64,000 nt of DNA from an uncultured Clostridia bacterium. GTDB taxonomy: Bacteria > Bacillota > Clostridia > Christensenellales > Borkfalkiaceae. Position numbers and translations under genes: made by a program. Positions 8,832-17,628 of the stretch are shown piece after piece. Position 1 is the first letter of the stretch, and the number at the start of each line of letters is the position of its first letter. The notes below the pieces were generated by a model, which saw only the letters and a list, made by a program, of their open reading frames with translations, was not told the origin of the DNA and did no database searches. The stretch is from positions 1 to 64,000 of the forward strand of contig CANREF010000006.1 of the NCBI GenBank assembly GCA_947629575.1, written 5' to 3'.

Positions 8832-8860
8832 ATTATAAACCAACCGCCGCGTTTTGTAAA
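8832..8860 (-). promoter_or_regulatory. SigA promoter of rqcH, placed for a leaderless mRNA
   Basis: Minus strand TTTACA, 17-bp spacer, TATAAT, then GGGGGT and ATG. The expected transcription start, seven bases past the -10 box, is the A of the ATG. Confidence 0.78.
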
Positions 8861-9044
8861 GAAAAACGCGCAGCTTTCCGCCGCCTGCCCAAAAACGCCG
8901 CCCCCCGCTGAGGAGCGGAACAAAAGAGAGAAAATCAAAAAGATGTGCCGTCGGGCTTAAAAATCGCTTTTCTTTTTGACGGCAATATGTTAAAATGTAA
9001 TTTGCGAAATTTTGGCGAAGAAAAATTTTTCAGGAGAATCGGAT

Positions 9045-10349
9045 ATGAAATACGAAGTAAAACCCGCAGAAAAGAGCACAGTCAAGATCACGATCAACTT
9101 CTCTTCGGAGGAGTGGGCGGAGGCGAACAACAAGGCGTATGTGCAGAACAGGAGCAAGTACGCCGTCAACGGCTTCCGCAAGGGGAAAGTTCCCAAGCAC
9201 GTACTCGAGATGTACTACGGCAAGGGGCTCTTCTATGAGGACGCGCTCAATCTGCTCTATTTCGAGCACTATGAAAAGATCCTCGAAAAGGAGAAGGAGA
9301 ATTTCACCGCAGTGGGCGAGCCCTCCCTCTCCCTCGGCGACGATTTCTCGGAGGAGAACATCGTGCTCGTTGCCGACGTTCCCGTAAAACCCGACGTCAC
9401 GATCGGCAGCTACAAGGGTATAAAAATTCCCATGTATGAGTATACTGTTACGGACGCCGATGTGGAGAAGGAACTCGATTCCATCCGCGACCGCATGGCG
9501 GAAAAGGTGGAGGTTAGCGACCGTCCCGCCGCGGAGGGGGACACCGCCACCATCGACTTCGTGGGAAAGATCGACGGGGAAGTCTTCGAGGGCGGAAGCG
9601 CCGAGGGGCACGATCTCGTGCTCGGCTCTCACTCCTTTATCCCCGGGTTCGAGGAGGGGGTCGTGGGAATGAACATCGGCGAGACCAAGGACATTCCCGT
9701 CACCTTCCCCGAGGACTATCAGGCGGAGGCGCTCAAGGGGAAACCCGCCGTGTTCACGGTGACCCTTCATAAACTTGCGGGCAAGGTGCTTCCCGAGCTC
9801 AATCAGGAGTTTGCCAAAAAGATGGGCTCGGACAGCGTGGAGGCATATACCGCCAAGGTGAGAGAGCGGCTCGAAAAGAACGCCGCTACCCGCTCTTTGA
9901 ACGAGACGGAAAATTCCATTCTCACCGAGATCGCCAAGACCGCTTCCGCGGAGATCCCCGAGGTCATGATCGACCGCCAATGTGATGCGGCTCTCCAGCG
10001 CATGGAGTATGATCTCATGTATCAGGGCATCAAGCTCGACGATTATCTTTCCTATATCGGCTCTTCCCGCGAGGCATACAAGAAGAACTTTGAAGGGGAA
10101 GCAAGAAAGACCGTCCTGCACCAGCTCATCCTCGAAAAGCTCATCAAAGAGGAGAACATCACGGCGAGCGAGGAGGAGATCTCCGCAAAGGTCGCCGAAC
10201 AGGCGGAGAGCGTGGGCAAAGAGCCCGAGGAATACAGAAAGACGATGGATCCCCGTCAGCTCGACTACATCGAGAACGACATCAAGGTCACCAAACTCTT
10301 CGAGTTCCTCAAGGCAAACAACGAAATGGTTTCAGCGGAGGCAAAATAA
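9045..10349 (+). CDS. tig: Trigger factor, ribosome-associated chaperone and prolyl isomerase
   Basis: Folds nascent chains at the ribosome exit. Three domains visible over 434 residues: ribosome-binding N-domain with the tail-loop region [22 protein letters not shown]-type PPIase around residues 150-235 ([36 protein letters not shown]), and the helical C-domain. The track's start is a TTG at 9012; ATG 9045 has AGGAG nine bases upstream and the family N-terminus [11 protein letters not shown]. First gene of tig-clpP-clpX. Confidence 0.97.
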   Translation: MKYEVKPAEKSTVKITINFSSEEWAEANNKAYVQNRSKYAVNGFRKGKVPKHVLEMYYGKGLFYEDALNLLYFEHYEKILEKEKENFTAVGEPSLSLGDDFSEENIVLVADVPVKPDVTIGSYKGIKIPMYEYTVTDADVEKELDSIRDRMAEKVEVSDRPAAEGDTATIDFVGKIDGEVFEGGSAEGHDLVLGSHSFIPGFEEGVVGMNIGETKDIPVTFPEDYQAEALKGKPAVFTVTLHKLAGKVLPELNQEFAKKMGSDSVEAYTAKVRERLEKNAATRSLNETENSILTEIAKTASAEIPEVMIDRQCDAALQRMEYDLMYQGIKLDDYLSYIGSSREAYKKNFEGEARKTVLHQLILEKLIKEENITASEEEISAKVAEQAESVGKEPEEYRKTMDPRQLDYIENDIKVTKLFEFLKANNEMVSAEAK

Positions 10350-10943
10350 ATGAACGAAAAGAATGTGCTCATTCCCTATGTCGTGGAACGCACGTCGGGC
10401 GGAGAGCGGAGCTACGATCTCTATTCCCGTCTTTTGGAGGACCGTATCGTCTTTTTGAGCGGGGAGATCGACGACGCAACGGCGAATACCGTCGTGGCGC
10501 AGCTCATCTATCTCGAAGGCAGAGATCCCGGCAAGGACATCAGCCTCTATATCAACAGCCCCGGGGGATCGGTCTCGGCGGGACTTGCGATCTACGATAC
10601 GATGAATTATATCAAGTGCGATGTGTCTACGATCTGCATCGGCATGGCGGCGAGCATGGCGGCGTTCCTGCTCTCCTCGGGCGCTCGCGGGAAACGGTTC
10701 GCGCTCAAGAACAGCGAGGTCATGATCCACCAGCCCCTCGGCGGCGCGCAAGGGCAGGCGAGCGACATCCGCATACAGGCGGAGCATATTTTACGCATCA
10801 AGCGCAGAATGAATTTCATTCTCGCAAACAATACGGGAAGGTCGGTGGAAGAGATCGAAAGGGACACCGATCGCGACAACTATCTCACCGCCGACGAAGC
10901 CCTGCAATATGGGCTCATCGACAGGGTGTACGAGAAGAGATAA
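10350..10943 (+). CDS. clpP: ATP-dependent Clp protease proteolytic subunit
   Basis: Barrel-forming serine protease that degrades substrates fed by ClpX or ClpC. Catalytic Ser102 in [14 protein letters not shown] and His127 in [11 protein letters not shown] are visible; 197 residues is normal. Starts right after the tig stop (TAA-ATG) with the tig 3' end supplying GGAGG. ClpX follows 62 bp later, and ClpC at 38.8 kb is the second possible partner. Confidence 0.97.
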   Translation: MNEKNVLIPYVVERTSGGERSYDLYSRLLEDRIVFLSGEIDDATANTVVAQLIYLEGRDPGKDISLYINSPGGSVSAGLAIYDTMNYIKCDVSTICIGMAASMAAFLLSSGARGKRFALKNSEVMIHQPLGGAQGQASDIRIQAEHILRIKRRMNFILANNTGRSVEEIERDTDRDNYLTADEALQYGLIDRVYEKR

Positions 10944-11005
10944 GGGGGCGGCGCAAGCGCGCACGGGAAAGCGCCCCGCAAAGCAGATCCGGAAAAGGAG
11001 TAATA

Positions 11006-12238
11006 ATGCCTAAATACGAACAAAGCTGTTCCTTCTGCGGGAAGGAAAAATCCAAGACAAAGAAGCTCATCGCGGGTCCGGAGGGGATCTTCATCTGCGA
11101 TGAGTGCGTGGAGCTGTGCAAGGATCTTCTCGACAAGATGCCTTCCAATTCTCCCGCCGAACAGGTGGAGCTCAAAAAGCCCGCCCAGATCAAGGAAGAG
11201 CTCGATCAGTATATCATCGGTCAGGACAAGGCGAAGCGCGTTTTGTCGGTCGCCGTTTACAATCATTATAAGCGCATCAATTCCCTCATCGCGGGGAAGA
11301 AGGACGATGACGTCGAGATCGAGAAGAGCAATATCCTTCTTCTCGGGCCGACGGGAAGCGGCAAAACACTGCTCGCCCGCACGCTCGCCAAGATCTTGAA
11401 CGTTCCCTTTGCGACCAGCGACGCGACCACCCTCACTGAAGCGGGCTATGTCGGCGAGGACGTCGAAAACATCCTCCTAAAGCTCATTCAGAATGCCGAT
11501 TACGACATCGAGCGCGCTCAGCGGGGAATTATCTATATCGACGAGATCGATAAGATCGCGCGCAAGGGGGAGAACGTCTCCATAACGCGCGACGTCTCGG
11601 GCGAGGGCGTACAGCAGGCGCTTCTGAAGATCATTGAGAGCACTATCGCCAACGTCCCCCCGCAGGGTGGCAGAAAACACCCCCAGCAGGACTGTATGCG
11701 CATCGACACGACGAATATCCTCTTCATCTGCGGCGGCGCGTTTGTGGGGCTCGATAAGATCGTCAGCGCAAGAAAGGACGATACGGGCCTCGGATTCGGC
11801 AGCAAGGTAAAGCTCGGCGAGAACGAAGTGGACTATTCCCTTCTCGACGATGTGAAGCCGCAGGACCTCACCAAGTTTGGGCTCATTCCCGAATTTGTCG
11901 GGCGTATTCCCATCGTCGTGAGCTTGCAGGCGCTCGACGAAAACGCCCTCGTGAGCATCCTCACCCAGCCCAAGAACGCGATCATCAAGCAATATCAGAA
12001 ACTCGTGGGCTTCGACGGCGTGAAACTCACCGTCGAGGACGAGGCGGTGCGGGAGATCGCCAATACCGCCATTCGCCTGAAGACGGGCGCAAGAGGGCTG
12101 AGGACCATAATCGAAGGGATCATGACCGACATCATGTTCGACATCCCCACCGAGAAAAATGTGGAGGAAGTCATCATCACCAAGGACTGCGTGGAGAAGG
12201 GCGCACGCCCGCGGCTCGTCTATAAAAAGACGGCGTAA
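11006..12238 (+). CDS. clpX: ClpX, ATP-dependent unfoldase of ClpXP
   Basis: Unfolds and feeds proteins to ClpP. The N-terminal zinc-binding domain (CSFCGKE ... CDECVELC, four Cys) is followed by one AAA+ module with Walker [11 protein letters not shown], Walker [13 protein letters not shown] and the sensor/arginine region of the HSP100 family. 410 residues, usual size. The track extends upstream through clpP; ATG 11006 follows AAAAGGAG. It begins the standard N-terminus [13 protein letters not shown]. Confidence 0.97.
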   Translation: MPKYEQSCSFCGKEKSKTKKLIAGPEGIFICDECVELCKDLLDKMPSNSPAEQVELKKPAQIKEELDQYIIGQDKAKRVLSVAVYNHYKRINSLIAGKKDDDVEIEKSNILLLGPTGSGKTLLARTLAKILNVPFATSDATTLTEAGYVGEDVENILLKLIQNADYDIERAQRGIIYIDEIDKIARKGENVSITRDVSGEGVQQALLKIIESTIANVPPQGGRKHPQQDCMRIDTTNILFICGGAFVGLDKIVSARKDDTGLGFGSKVKLGENEVDYSLLDDVKPQDLTKFGLIPEFVGRIPIVVSLQALDENALVSILTQPKNAIIKQYQKLVGFDGVKLTVEDEAVREIANTAIRLKTGARGLRTIIEGIMTDIMFDIPTEKNVEEVIITKDCVEKGARPRLVYKKTA

Positions 12239-12265
12239 CGTCACGAATTTTTCATAACGTATCAT

Positions 12266-12293
12266 AAAAAACAAGCCGCATGGCTTGTTTTTT
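12266..12293 (+). terminator. Terminator of tig-clpP-clpX
   Basis: AAAAAACAAGCC-GCAT-GGCTTGTTTTTT, a perfect stem with A-run and T-run. Confidence 0.9.
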
Positions 12294-12422
12294 AATGTCT
12301 AAAACCCCTTTGGCTCACTTCGTTCGCCGCTTCCCCCGAAAGGGGCTGCCGCCGAAGGCGAGGGGGTTCTGCTTTTGTGCAATTTATACAGTCGGGCGGG
12401 GGAAGTTTGTGCGGTTTGTCCA

Positions 12423-12451
12423 TTGCGTTTTTTCCCGAGATAAGGTAAAAT
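12423..12451 (+). promoter_or_regulatory. SigA promoter of the sugar ATPase gene
   Basis: TTGCGT, 17-bp spacer, TAAAAT, 30 bp before the ATG with GGAGG in between. Confidence 0.7.
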
Positions 12452-12481
12452 AATTACAGAAAATTTTTTTGGAGGAAAATT

Positions 12482-13912
12482 ATGTCCGGTCTTTTGCTCA
12501 AAGGCATCAACAAAGTTTATCCCGGCGGAAATCAGGCAGTGTTCGACTTCTGCCTCGAGATCCGCGACAAGGAATTCATGGTATTCGTCGGTCCCTCCGG
12601 CTGCGGTAAGTCCACGACCCTCCGCATGATCGCAGGCCTCGAAGAGATCACCTCCGGTGAACTCTACATCGACGGCAAACTCGTCAACGACGTCGTTCCC
12701 AAGGACAGAGATATCGCCATGGTCTTCCAGAACTACGCGCTCTATCCTCATATGTCCGTGTACGACAACATGGCTTTCGGTCTGAAGCTCCGCAAAGTGC
12801 CCAAGGAAGTCATCGATGAAAAGGTGAAGGCGGCTGCCGAGATCCTCGGCATCACCGAATACCTCTCCCGTAAGCCCAAGGCTCTTTCGGGCGGCCAGCG
12901 CCAGCGTGTCGCCCTCGGCAGAACGATCGTCCGCGAACCCAAGGTCTTCCTTCTCGACGAGCCCCTTTCCAACTTGGATGCGAAGCTCCGTGCGCAGATG
13001 CGTACCGAGATCAGTAAGCTCCATGCCCGCCTTGCGACGACCTTCATCTACGTCACCCACGACCAGATCGAGGCCATGACGATGGGCACCCGTATCGTCG
13101 TCATGAAGGACGGCTTCATGCAGCAGGTGGATACCCCTCAGAACCTCTACGATTACCCGATCAACCTCTTCGTTGCTGGCTTCATCGGCACTCCTCAGAT
13201 GAACTTCTTCAAGAACGCGACCCTCACCTCCGAAGGCGGCAAGGTGTACGTCAACTTCATCGGCAACAATAAGATCGTCCTTCCCAAGACGGTCGTCGCC
13301 AAGATCAAGAACATCGACGAATATATCAATACGGGAAAGACGGTGACGCTCGGCGTCCGTCCCGAAGACATCCATCAGGATCAGGCGTTCATCGGCACTT
13401 CTCCCGAGACCGTCGTCAAGGCAAAGGTCGACGTCATCGAAAAGCTCGGCGCCGAGATGCAGATCTATTGCGATCTCGACTATGAAACGGACAAGACGAC
13501 GATCGTCGACAGCGTGTCGCAGATGATCGCGAAGATCTCTTCCCGTGCCTCCGTCTCCCTCGGCGAGATCGTCGAGCTTGCCTTCGACGCGAAGCACATC
13601 CACCTCTTCGACGGCTACACCGAAGCGACGATGCTCGAGAGAGACGAGCACTACGACGTCATTCCCGAGAACGCGGAAGGCGCGGCGTTCGTTCCTCCCA
13701 CACCTCAGGAGATGCAGGCGCAGATCGAGGCGGCGAGAGTCATCACCAAGGAGATGAAGAAGCAGGCAAAGCGCGACGCGAAGTTGGAAGCAAAGCGCGC
13801 GGCGCAGGAAGCGGCGGCAGCGGCGGAAGTTTCCGCAGAGCCCACGGAAGCGGGGACGGAAGAACCCGCAGAGCCTGCCGAAGAGCCCAAGGACGACAAT
13901 ACCCAAGAATAA
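12482..13912 (+). CDS. msmX: Carbohydrate ABC transporter ATPase, MsmX/UgpC type
   Basis: Cytoplasmic ATPase of CUT1 sugar importers. Walker A GPSGCGKST, Q-loop MVFQNYALYPHMSVYDNM, signature LSGGQRQRVALGRT, Walker B VFLLDEPLSNLD and the switch His in VTHDQ are intact. A TOBE/MalK-type regulatory domain fills residues 240-390. Odd: a tail of about 70 residues, rich in Ala, Lys then Glu/Pro (AAAAAEVSAEPTEAGTEEPA), makes it 476 residues against the usual 365-375. It stands alone with its own promoter and terminator, as MsmX does when it serves several sugar transporters, such as the one at the window start. Confidence 0.92.
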   Translation: MSGLLLKGINKVYPGGNQAVFDFCLEIRDKEFMVFVGPSGCGKSTTLRMIAGLEEITSGELYIDGKLVNDVVPKDRDIAMVFQNYALYPHMSVYDNMAFGLKLRKVPKEVIDEKVKAAAEILGITEYLSRKPKALSGGQRQRVALGRTIVREPKVFLLDEPLSNLDAKLRAQMRTEISKLHARLATTFIYVTHDQIEAMTMGTRIVVMKDGFMQQVDTPQNLYDYPINLFVAGFIGTPQMNFFKNATLTSEGGKVYVNFIGNNKIVLPKTVVAKIKNIDEYINTGKTVTLGVRPEDIHQDQAFIGTSPETVVKAKVDVIEKLGAEMQIYCDLDYETDKTTIVDSVSQMIAKISSRASVSLGEIVELAFDAKHIHLFDGYTEATMLERDEHYDVIPENAEGAAFVPPTPQEMQAQIEAARVITKEMKKQAKRDAKLEAKRAAQEAAAAAEVSAEPTEAGTEEPAEPAEEPKDDNTQE

Positions 13913-13926
13913 TCGGAAAAGATACG

Positions 13927-13955
13927 AAAGAGCGCTCCCTGAGGGGGCGCTCTTC
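13927..13955 (+). terminator. Terminator after the sugar ATPase
   Basis: AAAGAGCGCTCCCT-GAG-GGGGCGCTCTTC stem, with a weak T-rich tail. Confidence 0.65.
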
Positions 13956-13969
13956 TCACGTCAAAACGG

Positions 13970-13998
13970 TTGACAAAATGGGCAAAACAAAGTAGAAT
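13970..13998 (+). promoter_or_regulatory. SigA promoter of the heavy-metal permease gene
   Basis: Consensus TTGACA, 17-bp spacer, TAGAAT; AAGGAGG and ATG 14030 follow. Confidence 0.82.
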
Positions 13999-14029
13999 GG
14001 TGATGACTTTTTAAGGAGGTACAACGGAA

Positions 14030-15001
14030 ATGTGGGGCGTGCTCCTGGATTCCTTTTTAGACGCATTGAAGCTGCTCCCTTTTCTGTTCGTCCTTTATAT
14101 CCTCATCGAAGTACTCGAGCACAAGACCGCCGTGGGAAAGCCCGCGCGTGCGCTCTCGGGGAAATGGGCGCCCCTCATCGGCGGCGCGGCGGGGCTCATT
14201 CCGCTCTGCGGTTTTTCGGTGATGGCGAGCAAGCTCTACCGCAGAAAATTCCTCACGCTCGGCACGCTCATCGCCGTGTTTATCGCCACGAGCGACGAAG
14301 CGCTGCTCGTTCTTGCGCTCTCCTCTCTGCCCGTTCTTGAAAAACTCTTCACCATTCTCGCACTGCTCGGGAGCAAGCTCGTGCTCGCCGCGGGCGCGGG
14401 GTATCTTGTCGATCTCATCGCGGGAAAGAGGGGAGGAAACATGTCCCTTCCCGCACTTGAGACGGAGGAAGCGGACGAATGTACGCACGCGCATGGGACG
14501 GAACATGCAGAGGAGCACGAGCACGAGGAGGGGCGCGAGGAGGAACACGGACACGGAACGGAAGAACTTTCCGTCTGCGAGCACAGACATGAGAGCAAGT
14601 GGACGCTCTTTCTGTTCTCCCCGCTGTGGCACGCCCTGCAGGTGGCGGCGTTCGTTTTCGCCTTCAATTTCCTCTTTGCCGCGCTCTTCCACGCCATGGG
14701 CGAGGAAAGGGTCATCGGCTTTTTACAGGGAGCGGGCAAGTGGTATCAACCGCTCGTCACCTCGTTCGTCGCCCTCATTCCCAACTGCGCTTCATCCGTC
14801 GCGCTCGCCGAGGTGTACGCCATCGGCGGGATCGGATTTTCAAGCCTTTTGGGCGGACTTGTCACCAATGCGGGGCTGGGCATCTTTGTCCTCTTCCGCG
14901 ACTTCAAAAAATGGCGGGAAAGTCTCGCCATCCTCATTGCCATGTTTGCGCTCGGCGTGGCGGTGGGATACATTGCGAGCGCCATAGAGCTCATGATCTG
15001 A
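14030..15001 (+). CDS. Putative heavy-metal/arsenic exporter of the ArsP_2 type
   Basis: 323-residue membrane protein with two halves of four to five helices each. Each half carries a related polar motif (LIPLCGFSVMASKLYRR and LIPNCASSVALAEVY), the pattern of the ten-helix ArsP/ArsP_2 exporters (often annotated 'putative manganese transporter'). The central cytoplasmic loop, about residues 145-190, is rich in His and Glu (HAHGTEHAEEHEHEEGREEE), which could bind divalent metal. Perfect RBS AAGGAGG. The transported ion cannot be decided from sequence. Confidence 0.72.
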   Translation: MWGVLLDSFLDALKLLPFLFVLYILIEVLEHKTAVGKPARALSGKWAPLIGGAAGLIPLCGFSVMASKLYRRKFLTLGTLIAVFIATSDEALLVLALSSLPVLEKLFTILALLGSKLVLAAGAGYLVDLIAGKRGGNMSLPALETEEADECTHAHGTEHAEEHEHEEGREEEHGHGTEELSVCEHRHESKWTLFLFSPLWHALQVAAFVFAFNFLFAALFHAMGEERVIGFLQGAGKWYQPLVTSFVALIPNCASSVALAEVYAIGGIGFSSLLGGLVTNAGLGIFVLFRDFKKWRESLAILIAMFALGVAVGYIASAIELMI

Positions 15002-15026
15002 AATTCAATCTACGGGAGGCAACCTC

Positions 15027-16109
15027 ATGGGAGGAAGCGAAACCGTACGAAAGATGAGCGCCCCCGGCGGAGAACACGAAAGCGGACCGATCTTCTGCAA
15101 GACGGAGGAGGCAGTGCGCCGTGCGCTCGCCCTTTCGCCCGGGAAGGTGCTCCTTCTCTCGGACGGCGCACTCGCCCTTTCGCCGTTCGCCTCGCCGCGC
15201 ACCCTCTCGATGGTATTCGACGGAGACGTCATCTCTCTCTTCTCGATGCCCGACGGCGTTTCCCGCGTATTGGCGGCGGGAGACGGCGAGACCCTGCTTG
15301 CGGCGCGCTATTTTGCGGAAGTGCGGGGGATCGGTTGCACCCTCTTCCCTTCGGACGCCTCTCTCGAGGGCGTGCGGGAGCAAAAGGGAGAAGTTTTGCT
15401 CTCGGGAAAACTTGTTACCGTGCCCCTCAAAGAGGGGGAGACGGTGTGCGACGTCGAGCGGATGCGCCCGACCTTCGCCAACGCCTATGCACGGTTTTTG
15501 TTAGAACGTATCGCAAAAATCGAGACAGACGCCCTCAATGCGCTCAAGGGGACGCACCTCGAGATTGGCGAACTTCCCGAAGAGATACACTCGGCCGAAG
15601 AGCTGATCGCCTTCGCCTTTTCCCGCCGCGGGGCGGAGGCGGAGGGGGAATATGGGGGGGAAGGGGTAGCGCTCTCCCGCCTGCTCGCGGACGAGCCCAT
15701 CCCCTGCTGGAGCGCCTGTCTCATGCTGTCGGCGCTGTATGCGGCATTCTTTTCCAAGGGGAAGCCCCGCCGCTATTTTACCCCCGACTACCGTGCGCGC
15801 GCCGCCCGTGCGGGCACTGTCTATCCCTGCCCGAGCGTGCCTTCGCCCGAGGAATACGCGTCCCGCGCACTGACGCTCGAGTGCATCCGCGCTCCCTTTG
15901 CCTCCCGCGCCCTTGCTTTCTGCGATGAGCGGGAACTGCAATACAGCGCCATGCTGCGGTGGAGCGACAGAGTGCCGCAGCGCTGCGGCCGCACCGACAT
16001 TTTGAAACTCCTGCCCGAACATGCCCCCTTCGGGCTCTCGGCGGTCATTCGGGACTTCGGGCTCATGGACTGGGACTATGACAAGAGAAGAACTCATACA
16101 GACAACTGA
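15027..16109 (+). CDS. Degenerate iron-ADH / glycerol-1-phosphate dehydrogenase-like protein
   Basis: 360 residues, no confident family. The stretch VLAAGDGETLLAARYFAEVRGIGCTLFPSDASLEGV resembles the NAD-binding and substrate loop of iron-containing alcohol dehydrogenases and AraM-type sn-glycerol-1-phosphate dehydrogenases (there GGGT..D..RYVA...P..PSMDG). The later helical half (GEYGGEGVALSRLL) loosely matches the metal-binding half, but the expected SGSEH-type His ligands are not seen, so it is probably not a working dehydrogenase. RBS GGGAGG, ATG 15027. It overlaps the HAD phosphatase gene by 32 bp; AraM genes are often next to such HAD phosphatases, which supports the guess. Confidence 0.4.
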   Translation: MGGSETVRKMSAPGGEHESGPIFCKTEEAVRRALALSPGKVLLLSDGALALSPFASPRTLSMVFDGDVISLFSMPDGVSRVLAAGDGETLLAARYFAEVRGIGCTLFPSDASLEGVREQKGEVLLSGKLVTVPLKEGETVCDVERMRPTFANAYARFLLERIAKIETDALNALKGTHLEIGELPEEIHSAEELIAFAFSRRGAEAEGEYGGEGVALSRLLADEPIPCWSACLMLSALYAAFFSKGKPRRYFTPDYRARAARAGTVYPCPSVPSPEEYASRALTLECIRAPFASRALAFCDERELQYSAMLRWSDRVPQRCGRTDILKLLPEHAPFGLSAVIRDFGLMDWDYDKRRTHTDN

Positions 16110-16863
16110 CGCGTTTTTGCTCGATTTGGACGGCACAGTCTATCTCGGGGACGTTCCCATCGGGGAAGCGGCCACTACCCTGTCCCGCCTGCGCGCCATG
16201 GGCAAGAGGCTCGTCTTCCTCACCAACAATTCGTCGAAGACGCAAGAGGAGTATCGCGAAAAGCTCACCCGTCTTGCACTTTGGGGCGAGGGCGACCTCG
16301 TGTATACTTCCGCCATGGCAACAGTTTCCGTACTGCGGAACGAGATGCCGTCGGCGCGGGTCTTTCTGCTCGCCACGGACGCCGTGCGGGAGGAATTTGT
16401 ATGTGCGGGCGTGCATTTGGACGAAAATTCGCCCGACGTGTGCGTGCTCGCATATGATACGCAGATCACCTTTGAAAAGATCAAAAGATTCGACGCGTTC
16501 CTGAAGAGGGGCGCAAAGTTTATTGCGACCCATCCCGACGACGTGTGTCCCACCGAGGATCTGCCCATGCCCGATGTGGGCTCTTTCCTCGCCCTGTTCG
16601 AACGGTCTTCGGGGCGCAGGCCGGATAGGATCGTGGGCAAGCCCTATTCCTCCATGGCGGAGGAAATTTCCCGTCTCACGGGGGTGAAACGGGAGCGGAT
16701 GTGCATGGTGGGAGACCGCCTGAATACGGATATTCGTTTTGCGGAAAACAGCGGGATGAAGAGCCTCCTCGTGCTCTCGGGCGAGACGACGGAGGAAATG
16801 CTCGCCCTATCACCCGTTCGGCCGCATGTCGTTCTGGAGCGGTTGGACAGGCTGTTTGTTTAG
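16078..16863 (+). CDS. HAD-IIA family sugar/glycerol phosphatase (NagD/AraL-like)
   Basis: Cytosolic phosphatase of the NagD/p-nitrophenylphosphatase group. Motif I DAFLLDLDGTVYLGD with both catalytic Asp, motif II VFLTNNSS, and motif IV MVGDRLNTDIRFAENSG are present; C2 cap in the middle. 261 residues, typical. The track start at 16021 is too long; ATG 16078 lies inside the upstream gene (32-bp overlap) and gives the usual N-terminus. Substrate unknown; linkage suggests a polyol or glycerol phosphate. Confidence 0.85.
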   Translation: MTREELIQTTDAFLLDLDGTVYLGDVPIGEAATTLSRLRAMGKRLVFLTNNSSKTQEEYREKLTRLALWGEGDLVYTSAMATVSVLRNEMPSARVFLLATDAVREEFVCAGVHLDENSPDVCVLAYDTQITFEKIKRFDAFLKRGAKFIATHPDDVCPTEDLPMPDVGSFLALFERSSGRRPDRIVGKPYSSMAEEISRLTGVKRERMCMVGDRLNTDIRFAENSGMKSLLVLSGETTEEMLALSPVRPHVVLERLDRLFV

Positions 16864-16895
16864 AAGGGACGGGAAACGGGTACATTTATTTGAAG

Positions 16896-16931
16896 GAGAC
16901 CGTTGCGCGGTCTCGGAAAATGTGATAAAAT
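16896..16931 (+). promoter_or_regulatory. SigA promoter of the sigma-factor module overlapping an inverted repeat
   Basis: TTGCGC (16903-16908), 17-bp spacer, TAAAAT (16926-16931). The -35 box lies inside the inverted repeat GAGACCG-TTG-CGCGGTCTC (16896-16914), which could be the upstream gene's weak terminator or an operator. Confidence 0.6.
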
Positions 16932-16966
16932 GAAGTCGGGTGTAGCTTACGCCCGCGGAGGGACAT

Positions 16967-17272
16967 ATGCAGGAAGTGAAAGTCATCGCCCGCTCTCCCG
17001 TACTGAGCTTTGCGTTGAGCGGGGAGATCGATTCCAAAAACGCGGATGAATTTTTCGACATCGTTCTTGCCGCCTATGAGGAGAACAAGGGGGACGTGCT
17101 GTTCGATTGCAGCGGGCTTTCCTTCATCGATTCTACGACGCTCGGCACTTTTGTGAAGATCTTGAAGCATGTCCGTTCGGACGGGCACGGGATGAAGCTC
17201 ACGGGAATGCAGGCACGGCTGAAGAAGCTCTTCGTCATCTGTGCGCTCGATACGATCATGGAGATAGAATGA
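16967..17272 (+). CDS. STAS-domain anti-sigma factor antagonist (RsbV/SpoIIAA-like)
   Basis: 101 residues, a single STAS domain. The phosphorylation loop LFDCSGLSFIDSTTLGTFVK carries the conserved Ser/Thr after D (DSTTLG), the site a partner kinase phosphorylates; unphosphorylated protein binds the kinase and frees the sigma factor. RBS GGAGGG, ATG 16967. The downstream ATPase gene overlaps its stop, and a sigma factor follows, so it heads a partner-switching operon. Confidence 0.88.
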   Translation: MQEVKVIARSPVLSFALSGEIDSKNADEFFDIVLAAYEENKGDVLFDCSGLSFIDSTTLGTFVKILKHVRSDGHGMKLTGMQARLKKLFVICALDTIMEIE

Positions 17273-17628
17273 TGCTGTTTTCGATGGAGTTCCCGCTCGG
17301 GCGGGAGATCATGACGACCGTAAGACTTACAGCGGGCGGGCTCGGCTCTTTGGCGGGGCTCGATATCGACGCTTCGGAGGATCTCAAGGTGTGCGTCACC
17401 GAGAGCCTCCTGCTCCTTCTGCACAGCGGCTGTTCGCGCGCAAAAGTCACCTTTGAACAGGCGGACGGAATGTGCGTAACGCTCCTCGGAGAGGGCGGGG
17501 ACGGCTTCGCGGAAAAGACGGTGGAAGAGGAGATCTCCGCCGCCCTTCTCGGCGCTCTTGTGGAGGGGCTCACCATGGAACATGGGGAAGGCAGCTCCCG
17601 CATTTCCTTCGTATTCAAGGGTCTGTAA
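17269..17628 (+). CDS. Degenerate anti-sigma ATPase-like protein, first copy
   Basis: 119 residues with the layout of RsbW/SpoIIAB (GHKL fold), identified mainly by length, position between STAS and sigma genes, and the helix DLKVCVTESLLLLLHSG that lines up with the N-box helix. In active kinases this helix reads ExxxN; here Glu45 is followed by Leu49, so the Mg-binding Asn is missing, and no clear G-box lid is seen. It may bind the sigma factor or STAS protein without kinase activity. Two ATGs (17269, 17272) are possible; both overlap the upstream stop. Confidence 0.6.
   Translation: MMLFSMEFPLGREIMTTVRLTAGGLGSLAGLDIDASEDLKVCVTESLLLLLHSGCSRAKVTFEQADGMCVTLLGEGGDGFAEKTVEEEISAALLGALVEGLTMEHGEGSSRISFVFKGL

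Noticed and set aside
8941-9044. A clear promoter for tig
   Set aside because: TTGACG is present but no -10 hexamer at 16-18 bp fits well; TAAAAT is only 9 bp away.
12299-13906. 535-residue minus-strand ORF across the sugar ATPase
   Set aside because: Antisense of a clear ABC ATPase; Arg/Asp/Leu-rich content typical of shadow frames in GC-rich DNA.
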